A stretch of 64,000 bases of DNA, taken from the NCBI RefSeq assembly GCF_028649435.1, contig NZ_JAQSIN010000004.1; one strand, written 5' to 3'. Source of the DNA: Curvibacter microcysteis. Lineage in GTDB: Bacteria; Pseudomonadota; Gammaproteobacteria; Burkholderiales; Burkholderiaceae_C. The stretch's first letter is position 1; the number at the start of each line of letters is the position of its first letter. Below, piece by piece: positions 24,994 to 32,453 of this stretch. A program made the translations under genes and the position numbers. The notes beneath the pieces are model-generated. The model was not told the origin of the DNA and did not search any database. It was given only the letters and a program-made list of their open reading frames with translations.

Positions 24994-25702
24994 GGTGGTT
25001 GAGAGCGCGCAAGGGTCTGGAGCAGCAGCCGGACAAGACATGCTGGCACAGGAGTTTGTGCGGTTTTCGGTGGATTCGGGCGTCTTGCGCTTTGGCGAAT
25101 TCAAGACCAAAGCCGGTCGACTGAGCCCGTATTTCTTCAATGCCGGCCTGTTTGACGACGGGGCCAAGCTGGGCAAACTGGCCGAATTCTATGCAAAACG
25201 CCTGCTGGAAAGCGGCATCGAGTTCGACATGATTTTTGGCCCTGCCTACAAGGGCATCCCGCTGGCGGCGGCCGTGGCCATCGAGCTGGCGCGCCTGGGC
25301 CGCAACGTGCCCTTTGCCTACAACCGCAAAGAGGCCAAGGACCATGGCGAAGGCGGCACCCTGGTGGGCGCCGCGCTGCAAGGCCGGGTGCTGATCGTCG
25401 ACGATGTCATGTCGGCTGGCACGGCCGCACGCGAGTCGATCGCCATCATCCGCGCTGCAGGCGCCACCCCGCACGCCGTGGCCCTGGCGCTGGACCGCCA
25501 AGAGAAAGCCACGGAAAACGGCCAGGACGTGGCGCACAGTGCTGTGCAATATGTCCGTCAGCAGCTCGGTTTGCAGGTCTGTGCGGTCGCCAAACTGGCA
25601 GACTTGCTACAGTATCTGAATGTAAAGGGTGACGGTGCTTTGGCCGCCGATCACGCCCGTGTGCTGGCTTACCGTGAGCGCTACGGAGTCGATGAAGGAT
25701 AA
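24992..25702 (+). CDS. pyrE: Orotate phosphoribosyltransferase
   Basis: This 236-residue enzyme joins orotate and PRPP to make orotidine monophosphate in pyrimidine synthesis. It has RFGEFKTKAGRLSPYFFNAG near the start, FGPAYKGIPLA, and the PRPP-binding VLIVDDVMSAGTAA. ATG 24992 is favoured by AAGGA seven bases upstream; ATG 25040 would give the more usual start MLAQEFVRFS but has no clear RBS. The DUF4124 gene starts two bases after the stop. The gene is divergent from xthA, with overlapping start codons if both preferred starts are correct. Confidence 0.95.
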   Translation: MVVESAQGSGAAAGQDMLAQEFVRFSVDSGVLRFGEFKTKAGRLSPYFFNAGLFDDGAKLGKLAEFYAKRLLESGIEFDMIFGPAYKGIPLAAAVAIELARLGRNVPFAYNRKEAKDHGEGGTLVGAALQGRVLIVDDVMSAGTAARESIAIIRAAGATPHAVALALDRQEKATENGQDVAHSAVQYVRQQLGLQVCAVAKLADLLQYLNVKGDGALAADHARVLAYRERYGVDEG

Positions 25703-25704
25703 AA

Positions 25705-26337
25705 GTGACTAAATGGGGTGGGACGTGTGCATGGCTGGGCTTGTGGGTAGGCATGGGCCTGCACATCGGTGTGGCCGCGCAAGGCATCTTCACCTGCACC
25801 GATGCGTCTGGCCGGCGCATCACCTCGGACCGCCCCATCCCTGAGTGCCAGGACCGTGAACAGCGCGAGCTCAACCCCAGTGGCACCGTCAAACGCAAGC
25901 TGGCGCCGGCGCTCACTGCCCAAGAGCGTGCCGCCGCCGAAGAGCGCCAGCGCCTGCTGGATGAAGAGCAGGCGCGCCTGAGCGAGGAGCGCCGCCGCGA
26001 CCGCGCCCTGGCTGCGCGCTACCCCAGCCAGGCCGCGCACGACAGCGAACGCATCGAAGCCCTCAAGCAAGTGGACTCGGTGGTGAAGATCGCGCAAAAG
26101 CGCATCGACGAATTGCGCGAGCAGCGCAAGGCCATCCAGGCCGAATTTGAGTTCTACCGCAAAGACCCCAGCAAGACGCCGCCGGCGCTGCGCCAGAAGT
26201 TGCAGGACAACCAGCAGGCCGAAGAGGCGCAAAACCGCTTCATTGCCGACCAGGCGCGTGAGAAAGACCGCATCAACCAGCGTTTTGACCAGGAGTTGAA
26301 GCGCCTGCAGCTGATCTGGGGGCCTGGCCAGCGCTGA
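25705..26337 (+). CDS. Exported DUF4124-domain coiled-coil protein
   Basis: This 210-residue protein starts at GTG 25705, preceded by GAAGGAT and two bases after the pyrE stop. It has a signal peptide (WLGLWVGMGLHIGVAAQ), then the short DUF4124 domain around GIFTCTDASGRRITSDRPIP, and a long charged helical region (about residues 65-205, rich in Glu, Arg, Gln and Ala) that should form a coiled coil. Such proteins are common in betaproteobacteria and periplasmic, and their function is not known. Co-transcription with pyrE is likely but may not reflect shared function. Confidence 0.82.
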   Translation: MTKWGGTCAWLGLWVGMGLHIGVAAQGIFTCTDASGRRITSDRPIPECQDREQRELNPSGTVKRKLAPALTAQERAAAEERQRLLDEEQARLSEERRRDRALAARYPSQAAHDSERIEALKQVDSVVKIAQKRIDELREQRKAIQAEFEFYRKDPSKTPPALRQKLQDNQQAEEAQNRFIADQAREKDRINQRFDQELKRLQLIWGPGQR

Positions 26338-26378
26338 GGCCCTGGGCAGGTTCAACACAGGGCAGGCTGACCGCGCCA

Positions 26379-26401
26379 TCCCCGCTTCGCGCAGGCGGGG
26401 A
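26379..26401. terminator. Hairpin between convergent DUF4124 gene and gatB
   Basis: TCCCCGC (26379-26385) pairs with GCGGGGA (26395-26401) around a nine-base loop. It lies in the 87-base gap between convergent genes. It lacks a T-tract, so its role as a terminator is tentative. Confidence 0.4.
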
Positions 26402-26424
26402 CGGGCGGGGTCTGAGGGCGGGCC

Positions 26425-27873
26425 TCAGGCCAGCTTTTGCTTCAGCAGCTCGTTGACCTGGCCTGGGTTGGCCTTGCCTTTGCTGGCCTTCATGATCTGG
26501 CCGACCAGGGCGTTGAAGGCTTTTTCCTTGCCGGCCTTGTACTGGGCCACGTTGTCGGCGTTGGCGGCAATCACCTCATCGATGATCTTTTCCAGCGCGC
26601 CGCTGTCGTTCATCTGCTTCAAGCCCTTGGCTTCGATGACGGCGTCGACCTCGGTCGCTTCACCGCTCCACAGCACCTCGAACACCTGCTTAGCGGCGTT
26701 GTTGGAGATGGTGCCGTCGGCAATGCGTGTGATCAGGGCCGCCAACTGGGTGGCGCTGACCGGGGTGGTTTCGATGCTGGCTTCGCTGCTGTTGAGCCGG
26801 CGCGAGACCTCGCCCATGACCCAGTTGCTGACCAGCTTGGCCTGGCCGCAGGCCTTGGCGGCGGCTTCAAAGTAGGCCGCCATGGCCTTGCTTTGGGTCA
26901 GCGTGGTGGCGTCGTACTCGGGCAGGCCGTAGTCGGCCACAAAGCGGGCTGCCATGGTGCGCGGCAGTTCGGTCATCGCGGCCTTCACGCGCTGCACCCA
27001 CTCGTCGGCAATCACCAGCGGGGGCAGGTCGGGGTCGGGGAAGTAGCGGTAGTCGGCCGCGTCTTCCTTGGTGCGCATGGCGCGCGTTTCGCCCGTGTCG
27101 GGGTCGAACAGCACGGTGGCCTGCTGGATGGCGTGGCCGTCTTCGATCTGCTCGATTTGCCAGCGCACCTCGTAGTCGATGGCCTGCTGCATGAACTTGA
27201 AGCTGTTCAGGTTCTTGATCTCGCGGCGCGTGCCCAGCGGCTCGCCCGGGCGGCGCACCGACACGTTGGCGTCGCAACGGAAGCTGCCTTCTTGCATGTT
27301 GCCGTCGCAGATACCGATCCAGGTGACGATCTTGTGCAGCTCTTTGGCGTAGGCCACAGCCTCATCGCTGGAGCGGATGTCGGGCTCGGTGACGATTTCC
27401 AGCAGCGGCGTGCCGGCGCGGTTCAGGTCAATGCCCGACTGGCCGATGAAGTCTTCATGCAGTGACTTGCCCGCGTCCTCTTCGAGGTGGGCGCGCACCA
27501 GGCGCACGGTTTTCTTCTCGTCACCCAAGAAGAACTCAACCTCGCCGCCGACCACGACGGGGATCTCGAACTGGCTGATCTGGTAGCCCTTGGGCAGGTC
27601 GGGGTAGAAGTAGTTTTTGCGCGCAAAGATGCTCTTGGGCGAGATGTGCGAGCCAATGGCCAGACCGAACTCAATGGCGCGTTCGACCGCACCCTTGTTC
27701 ATCACCGGCAGCGTGCCGGGCAAGGCCAGGTCCACGGCGCAGGCCTGGGTGTTGGGCTCGGCACCAAAAGCAGTGGGGGCGCGGCTGAAGATCTTGCTCT
27801 GGGTCGAGAGTTGGGCGTGGGTCTCGAAGCCGATCACGACTTCGTAGCCTTGCACGAGTTTGTTCTTGCTCAT
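26425..27873 (-). CDS. gatB: Aspartyl/glutamyl-tRNA(Asn/Gln) amidotransferase subunit B
   Basis: This 482-residue protein is the kinase and tRNA-binding subunit of GatCAB, which turns misacylated Glu-tRNA(Gln) or Asp-tRNA(Asn) into the correct amide. It starts with YEVVIGFETHAQLSTQSKIF, has DLNRAGTPLLEIVTEPDIRS and ADYRYFPDPDLPP, and ends with the YqeY-like tail (SKGKANPGQVNELLKQKL). Full length. It follows gatA by two bases in the gatC-gatA-gatB operon, which is divergent from mreB. Confidence 0.97.
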   Translation of the reverse strand: MSKNKLVQGYEVVIGFETHAQLSTQSKIFSRAPTAFGAEPNTQACAVDLALPGTLPVMNKGAVERAIEFGLAIGSHISPKSIFARKNYFYPDLPKGYQISQFEIPVVVGGEVEFFLGDEKKTVRLVRAHLEEDAGKSLHEDFIGQSGIDLNRAGTPLLEIVTEPDIRSSDEAVAYAKELHKIVTWIGICDGNMQEGSFRCDANVSVRRPGEPLGTRREIKNLNSFKFMQQAIDYEVRWQIEQIEDGHAIQQATVLFDPDTGETRAMRTKEDAADYRYFPDPDLPPLVIADEWVQRVKAAMTELPRTMAARFVADYGLPEYDATTLTQSKAMAAYFEAAAKACGQAKLVSNWVMGEVSRRLNSSEASIETTPVSATQLAALITRIADGTISNNAAKQVFEVLWSGEATEVDAVIEAKGLKQMNDSGALEKIIDEVIAANADNVAQYKAGKEKAFNALVGQIMKASKGKANPGQVNELLKQKLA

Positions 27874-27875
27874 GG

Positions 27876-29378
27876 TCAGATGCCCTCCGGACGACGGAGG
27901 TGGAAATCGGTGGCTTGCTGGAAGCGGTGGGCGGCGTTGAGCAGCTTGGCCTCGCTGAAGTAGTTGCCGATCAGCTGCAGGCCCACGGGCAGGCCGCCTT
28001 CGCCAAAGCCGGCGGGCAGGCTCATGCCGGGCAGGCCAGCCAGCGAACCGGGCAGGGTGAAGATGTCGGCCAGATAGTTGGCCACCGGGTCGGCGGACTT
28101 CTCGCCCAGCTTCCAGGCCACGGTCGGGGCCACGGGGCCGGCGATCACGTCGCAGCTCTTGAAGGCTTGCTGGAAGTCGTCGGCGATCATGCGGCGGATC
28201 TTCTGCGCCTGCAGGTAGTAGGCGTCGTAGTAGCCGTGCGACAGCACATAGGCGCCGATCATGATGCGGCGCTTGACCTCGTCGCCAAAGCCTTCGGCGC
28301 GGGTCTTCTTGTACATGTCGGTCAGGTCGCCATAGTCCTTGGCGCGGTGGCCGAACTTGACGCCGTCAAAGCGGCTCAGGTTCGAGCTGGCTTCCGCCGG
28401 GGCGATGATGTAGTAGACCGGGATCGACAGCTCGGTGCGCGGCAGCGCGATGGGCACCAGCTTGGCGCCGAGCTTTTCGTATTCCTTCAGCGCAGCGTCG
28501 ACCGCGGCGCGCACGTCGGGCGCCAGGCCGTCGCCAAAGAACTCGGCCGGAATGCCGATGCGCAGGCCGTCGATCGAGTCGTTCAGGCCACGGGCGAAGT
28601 TCTCGGCCGGCAGGTCCAGCGAGGTGGAGTCACGGTCCGGGTCGGGGCCGCACATGGCCGACAGCAGCAAAGCGCAGTCTTCGGCGCTGCGGGCCATCGG
28701 GCCGGCTTGGTCCAGGCTGGAGGCAAAAGCCACCATGCCGTAGCGCGAGGCGCGGCCGTAGGTGGGTTTGATGCCGGTGATGCCGCAGAAGCTGGCGGGC
28801 TGGCGGATCGAGCCGCCGGTGTCGGTGCCGGTCACGGCTGGGGCCAGGCGGGCGGCCACAGCCGCCGCGCTGCCGCCCGAGGAGCCACCAGGCACACGGT
28901 CGCTGGCCCAGGGGTTGCGCACCGGGGCGGGCGCGTCAAAGCCCAGTGGGGCCACGGCCGAGTTCTCGTTGGCCGAGCCCATGGCGAATTCGTCGCAGTT
29001 GAGCTTGCCCAGGGTCACGGCGCCGGCGTCGGCCAGGCGAGTCACCACGGTGGCGTCAAAGGGCGAACGGTAGCCGTCCAGCATCTTCGAGCCGGCGGTG
29101 CTGGCAAAGTTTTTTGTAACAAAAATATCTTTGTGTGCAATGGGCACGCCGTCCAAAGCCAGGGCTTCGCCGCGGCTGAGACGCTCGTCGGCGGCACGGG
29201 CCTGGGCCAGGGTGGCCTCTTCATTGAGGGCCACAAAAGCGCCCCATTGCGGCGCGGCTTGGATGCGGCCGAGGAAATGGGTGGCGGCTTCGACGGCGGA
29301 GACCTGGCGGTCGCGCAGTTGGCGGGCCAGCTCGGCCACGCTCAAGTCGTGCAGGTCAGAGGATGCGGGGGTCGTCAT
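27876..29378 (-). CDS. gatA: Aspartyl/glutamyl-tRNA amidotransferase subunit A
   Basis: This 500-residue amidase releases ammonia from glutamine for the GatCAB reaction. The amidase signature is complete: the catalytic lysine in GVPIAHKDIF, the Ser-rich VPGGSSGGSAAAVAARLAPA and GTDTGGSIRQPASFCGI with the cis-serine and nucleophilic serine. The start MTTPASSDLHDLSVAELARQ is typical. It lies between gatC (12-base gap) and gatB (2-base gap) in one operon. Confidence 0.97.
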   Translation of the reverse strand: MTTPASSDLHDLSVAELARQLRDRQVSAVEAATHFLGRIQAAPQWGAFVALNEEATLAQARAADERLSRGEALALDGVPIAHKDIFVTKNFASTAGSKMLDGYRSPFDATVVTRLADAGAVTLGKLNCDEFAMGSANENSAVAPLGFDAPAPVRNPWASDRVPGGSSGGSAAAVAARLAPAVTGTDTGGSIRQPASFCGITGIKPTYGRASRYGMVAFASSLDQAGPMARSAEDCALLLSAMCGPDPDRDSTSLDLPAENFARGLNDSIDGLRIGIPAEFFGDGLAPDVRAAVDAALKEYEKLGAKLVPIALPRTELSIPVYYIIAPAEASSNLSRFDGVKFGHRAKDYGDLTDMYKKTRAEGFGDEVKRRIMIGAYVLSHGYYDAYYLQAQKIRRMIADDFQQAFKSCDVIAGPVAPTVAWKLGEKSADPVANYLADIFTLPGSLAGLPGMSLPAGFGEGGLPVGLQLIGNYFSEAKLLNAAHRFQQATDFHLRRPEGI

Positions 29379-29390
29379 GCGGGGCGGTCC

Positions 29391-29690
29391 TTACTCGATC
29401 ACCTTGGGCACCAGGAACAGGCCTCGCTCGACGGCAGGGGCGCTTTGCTGGTTGGCTTCGCGTTGGTTGGGCTCGCTGGCGATGTCTTCGCGCAGGCGCA
29501 GCGCCACGTCCTGGATGATGGCCACGGGGTGGGCCAGGGGCTCCAGACCGGTGGTGTCCACGGCACGCATTTTTTCGACGATGTCGAAAAAGCCATTCAG
29601 TTGAGTGAGCATTCGCTCACTTTCGGCGGGCTGGAGTTCCAGCCGGGCCAGATTGGCAATCCGGCCGATGTCCTGAGGGGTGAGGGCCAT
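29391..29690 (-). CDS. gatC: Aspartyl/glutamyl-tRNA amidotransferase subunit C
   Basis: This 99-residue small subunit ties GatA to GatB. It begins MALTPQDIGRIANLARLELQ and contains the family's LNGFFDIVEKMRAVDTTGLE and a C-terminal segment ending near the GatA-contact tail. It is the first gene of gatCAB and its promoter must lie in the roughly 200-base gap shared with mreB. Confidence 0.95.
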   Translation of the reverse strand: MALTPQDIGRIANLARLELQPAESERMLTQLNGFFDIVEKMRAVDTTGLEPLAHPVAIIQDVALRLREDIASEPNQREANQQSAPAVERGLFLVPKVIE

Positions 29691-29892
29691 AAAAATTGAG
29701 CAGGGTAAAGCGCAGATAAAGCTGCATTCCCGAAGGGCCGGGAAGAGTTATTCACAGGGGATCGGGTATTATCCCGTCTTTGTCGCGTTACCCCCCCATG
29801 TGCGGGTAATTGAGCCAAAAAGAGCCAATTTTGACCCCGTAATAAAAGGCGACGGCGGGCCGAAGCGCAGGCCGTGCCTGAGAGGAATTTGA
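29691..29892. promoter_or_regulatory. Shared promoter region of gatCAB and mreB
   Basis: This 202-base gap is less GC-rich than its surroundings and must hold divergent promoters. I see a symmetric CGGG-tattat-CCCG (29763-29776, approximate centre) and a minus-strand GATAAT at 29773-29768 that could serve as a -10, but no convincing -35 in either direction. The mreB RBS (GAGAGGAA) is close to its ATG. Confidence 0.35.
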
Positions 29893-30936
29893 ATGTTTGG
29901 AGCCTTCCGTCGGTACTTCTCCACCGACCTTGCCATCGATCTTGGCACCGCGAACACCCTGATTTTTGCCCGTGACAAAGGCATCGTCCTGGACGAACCG
30001 TCTGTGGTCGCGATCCGCCATGAAGGCGGCCCCCACGGCAAAAAAGTGATTCAGGCGGTCGGCCGCGAGGCCAAGGCCATGCTGGGCAAGGTGCCTGGCA
30101 ACATCGAAGCCATCCGCCCGATGAAAGACGGCGTGATCGCCGACTTCGTGATCACCGAGCAGATGATCAAGCAGTTCATCAAGATGGTGCACCCGCGTAC
30201 CCTGCTGAGCCCCAGCCCGCGCATCATCATCTGCGTGCCTTGCGGCTCGACCCAGGTCGAGCGCCGCGCCATCAAGGACGCGGCCGAAGCGGCGGGCGCC
30301 ACCGCGGTGTACCTGATTGAAGAACCCATGGCCGCCGGCATTGGCGCCGGCCTGCCGGTCTCTGAGGCCAGCGGCTCCATGGTCGTGGACATCGGCGGCG
30401 GTACCACCGAAGTGGGTGTGATCTCGCTGGGCGGCATGGTCTACAAGGGCTCGGTCCGCGTGGGCGGCGACAAGTTCGACGAGGCCATCATCAACTACAT
30501 CCGCCGCAACTACGGCATGTTGATCGGCGAGCCCACCGCAGAAGCCATCAAGAAGCAAATCGGTTCGGCTTTCCCCGGCTCTGAAGTGCGCGAGATGGAA
30601 GTCAAGGGCCGCAACCTCAGCGAAGGCGTGCCGCGCAGCTTCACCATCTCCAGCAACGAAGTGCTGGAAGCGCTGACCGACCCGCTGAACCAAATCGTCT
30701 CGGCCGTGAAGAACGCGCTCGAGCAAACCCCGCCAGAACTGGGCGCCGACATCGCCGACCGCGGCATGATGTTGACCGGTGGCGGCGCGCTGCTGCGCGA
30801 CCTGGACCGCCTGCTGGCCGAAGAAACCGGTCTGCCGGTGCTGGTGGCCGAAGACCCGCTGACCTGTGTGGTGCGTGGCTGTGGCATTGCGCTGGAGCGC
30901 ATGGACCGCCAGGGCAGCATCTTCACCAGCGAGTGA
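29893..30936 (+). CDS. mreB: Rod-shape-determining actin homologue MreB
   Basis: This 347-residue actin-like ATPase forms membrane-bound filaments that direct side-wall peptidoglycan synthesis. It has the phosphate-1 motif DLAIDLGTANTLIF, the phosphate-2 region VVDIGGGTTEVGVISLGG and the adenosine-binding MLTGGGALLRDLD. Length is standard. It leads mreB-mreC-mreD-mrdA. A hairpin with T-tract between mreB and mreC should let MreB be made in excess over the others. Confidence 0.97.
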   Translation: MFGAFRRYFSTDLAIDLGTANTLIFARDKGIVLDEPSVVAIRHEGGPHGKKVIQAVGREAKAMLGKVPGNIEAIRPMKDGVIADFVITEQMIKQFIKMVHPRTLLSPSPRIIICVPCGSTQVERRAIKDAAEAAGATAVYLIEEPMAAGIGAGLPVSEASGSMVVDIGGGTTEVGVISLGGMVYKGSVRVGGDKFDEAIINYIRRNYGMLIGEPTAEAIKKQIGSAFPGSEVREMEVKGRNLSEGVPRSFTISSNEVLEALTDPLNQIVSAVKNALEQTPPELGADIADRGMMLTGGGALLRDLDRLLAEETGLPVLVAEDPLTCVVRGCGIALERMDRQGSIFTSE

Positions 30937-30954
30937 GGACGGCTTGATTCCGTG

Positions 30955-30987
30955 AGCCGGCTTGGCCTGACGTCAGCCGGCTTTTTT
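30955..30987 (+). terminator. Intra-operon terminator/attenuator after mreB
   Basis: AGCCGGC (30955-30961) pairs with GCCGGCT (30976-30982), with a 14-base loop, followed by a run of T through 30987. It lies between mreB and mreC, 18 bases after the mreB stop, and looks Rho-independent. Partial read-through would explain higher mreB than mreC expression. Confidence 0.65.
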
Positions 30988-31017
30988 CAATTCTGGTGAA
31001 CCTGGTTCAAGCTCCAC

Positions 31018-31935
31018 ATGCCTCTGGGAACCCTGGATCGCAACCCCCCCCCGTTTTTCAGGCAGGGGCCGTCGGCCTTGTCCCGGCTGCTGTTTTTCAG
31101 CGCCTTGTCGTTGTTCCTGATGGTGGCGGATGTGCGCTTCCACATCACCCAGCCGCTGCGCGGTCTGGTGGACACCGCGCTTTACCCCTTGCAATGGGTG
31201 GTGCTGCAGCCCGTGCGGGCCGCCCAGAACGCGGGCGAGTACTTCGAGTCCCTGCATGCGGCCCAGCAAATCGAGCAGGACGCGCGGCGCAGTTTGGCGC
31301 AGCAGTCGCAACGCGCCAACCAGGTTGAGCAATTGCTGCAGGAGAACGCCCGCTTGCGCGAGTTGCTGGCGCTGAGCGAACGCTTCAAGGCGGAAGGCCA
31401 GGCGGCTGAGGTGCTCTACGACGCACCCGATCCCTACACCCGCCGCATCGTCATCGACCGCGGTCAACTCAAGGGCGTGGCCCTGGGCTCGCCGGTGATC
31501 GATGAAGCCGGGGTGCTGGGCCAGGTCACGCGCGTGGACCCGCTGCTGTCCGAGGTGACCCTGGTGGTCGACCGCGACTTTGCCATTCCCGTGTTGAACA
31601 CCCGCACCGGCGCGCGCAGCGTGGCCTATGGCGATCCGTTGGCAGGTGGCGGCGGGCTGGAGTTGCGCTACATGCCCGCCAACGCCGATGTGCAGGCCGG
31701 CGATTTGCTGTCCACCAGCGGTGTGGATGGCGTCTACCCGCCGGGCTTGCCGGTGGCCCGCGTGGACAAGGTGGAGCGCCGTGCCGACTCGGCCTTTGCG
31801 CGCATCCACTGCCTGCCCTTGGGCCTGGTGGCCGCCTCGCGCCATGTGATGGTGCTCAATCCTTTGGGCGGTCAAGTGCCCCCCCGACCCCAGCCCGAGC
31901 CGATGGCCTCGGGTCGCAAGGGAGGCCGCAAATGA
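31018..31935 (+). CDS. mreC: Rod-shape-determining protein MreC
   Basis: This 305-residue protein has an N-terminal membrane anchor (about residues 20-40, LLFFSALSLFLMVADVRF), a coiled coil (about 75-120) and a beta-rich periplasmic domain with IVIDRGQLKGVALGSPVIDE and AGDLLSTSGVDGVYPPGLPV, as expected. MreC links MreB to PBP2 and RodA. Its last codons overlap the mreD start by four bases (ATGA), indicating translational coupling. Confidence 0.96.
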   Translation: MPLGTLDRNPPPFFRQGPSALSRLLFFSALSLFLMVADVRFHITQPLRGLVDTALYPLQWVVLQPVRAAQNAGEYFESLHAAQQIEQDARRSLAQQSQRANQVEQLLQENARLRELLALSERFKAEGQAAEVLYDAPDPYTRRIVIDRGQLKGVALGSPVIDEAGVLGQVTRVDPLLSEVTLVVDRDFAIPVLNTRTGARSVAYGDPLAGGGGLELRYMPANADVQAGDLLSTSGVDGVYPPGLPVARVDKVERRADSAFARIHCLPLGLVAASRHVMVLNPLGGQVPPRPQPEPMASGRKGGRK

Positions 31936-32453
31936 TCGGCAAAGCCAGTGGGCAGCAGCTGCTGCTGCCCGCCAACCCGGTGTTCATTTGGGGCTCGCTG
32001 CTGGTGGCCTTGATGGTCAACATGCTGCCCCTGGGGCGCATGCCCGGCATGCCCGATGTGCTGCTGGTGCTGATGATGTTCTGGTCCGTGCACCAGCCCG
32101 CGCGGGTGGGCATTGGCGCGGCCTTTGTGTTCGGCCTGATCATGGACGTGCACCAATCGGCCTTGTTGGGCCAGCATGCCTTGGCTTACTGCGGCATGTC
32201 CTTCTTGTTCTTGATGATGCAGCGTCGTTTGCTGTGGTTCAGCGTGGCCTCGCAGACCTTGCAGGTCCTGCCGCTGTTCCTGGCCGCGCATGTGCTGGAG
32301 GTGCTGTTGCGGGTGGCACTGGGCGGCATCTTCCCAGGCTTCTGGTTCTTGCTGGCCGCTGGGCTGGAGGTGGCTTTGTGGCCGCTGGTGTCCTGGGTCT
32401 TGCTGGCCCCACAGCGGCGTCCGCCTGATCGGGACGAAAACCGGCCGCTATGA
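31932..32453 (+). CDS. mreD: Rod-shape-determining protein MreD
   Basis: This 173-residue integral membrane protein has about five to six hydrophobic helices and the family segment AFVFGLIMDVHQSALLGQHA. It is a partner of MreC in the elongasome. Both its start (with mreC) and its stop (with mrdA) overlap by four bases. Confidence 0.93.
   Translation: MIGKASGQQLLLPANPVFIWGSLLVALMVNMLPLGRMPGMPDVLLVLMMFWSVHQPARVGIGAAFVFGLIMDVHQSALLGQHALAYCGMSFLFLMMQRRLLWFSVASQTLQVLPLFLAAHVLEVLLRVALGGIFPGFWFLLAAGLEVALWPLVSWVLLAPQRRPPDRDENRPL

Noticed and set aside
29691..29892. Definite -35/-10 pair for gatC or mreB
   Set aside because: A GATAAT hexamer is present on the minus strand but no -35 lies at an acceptable distance, so I did not call a promoter.
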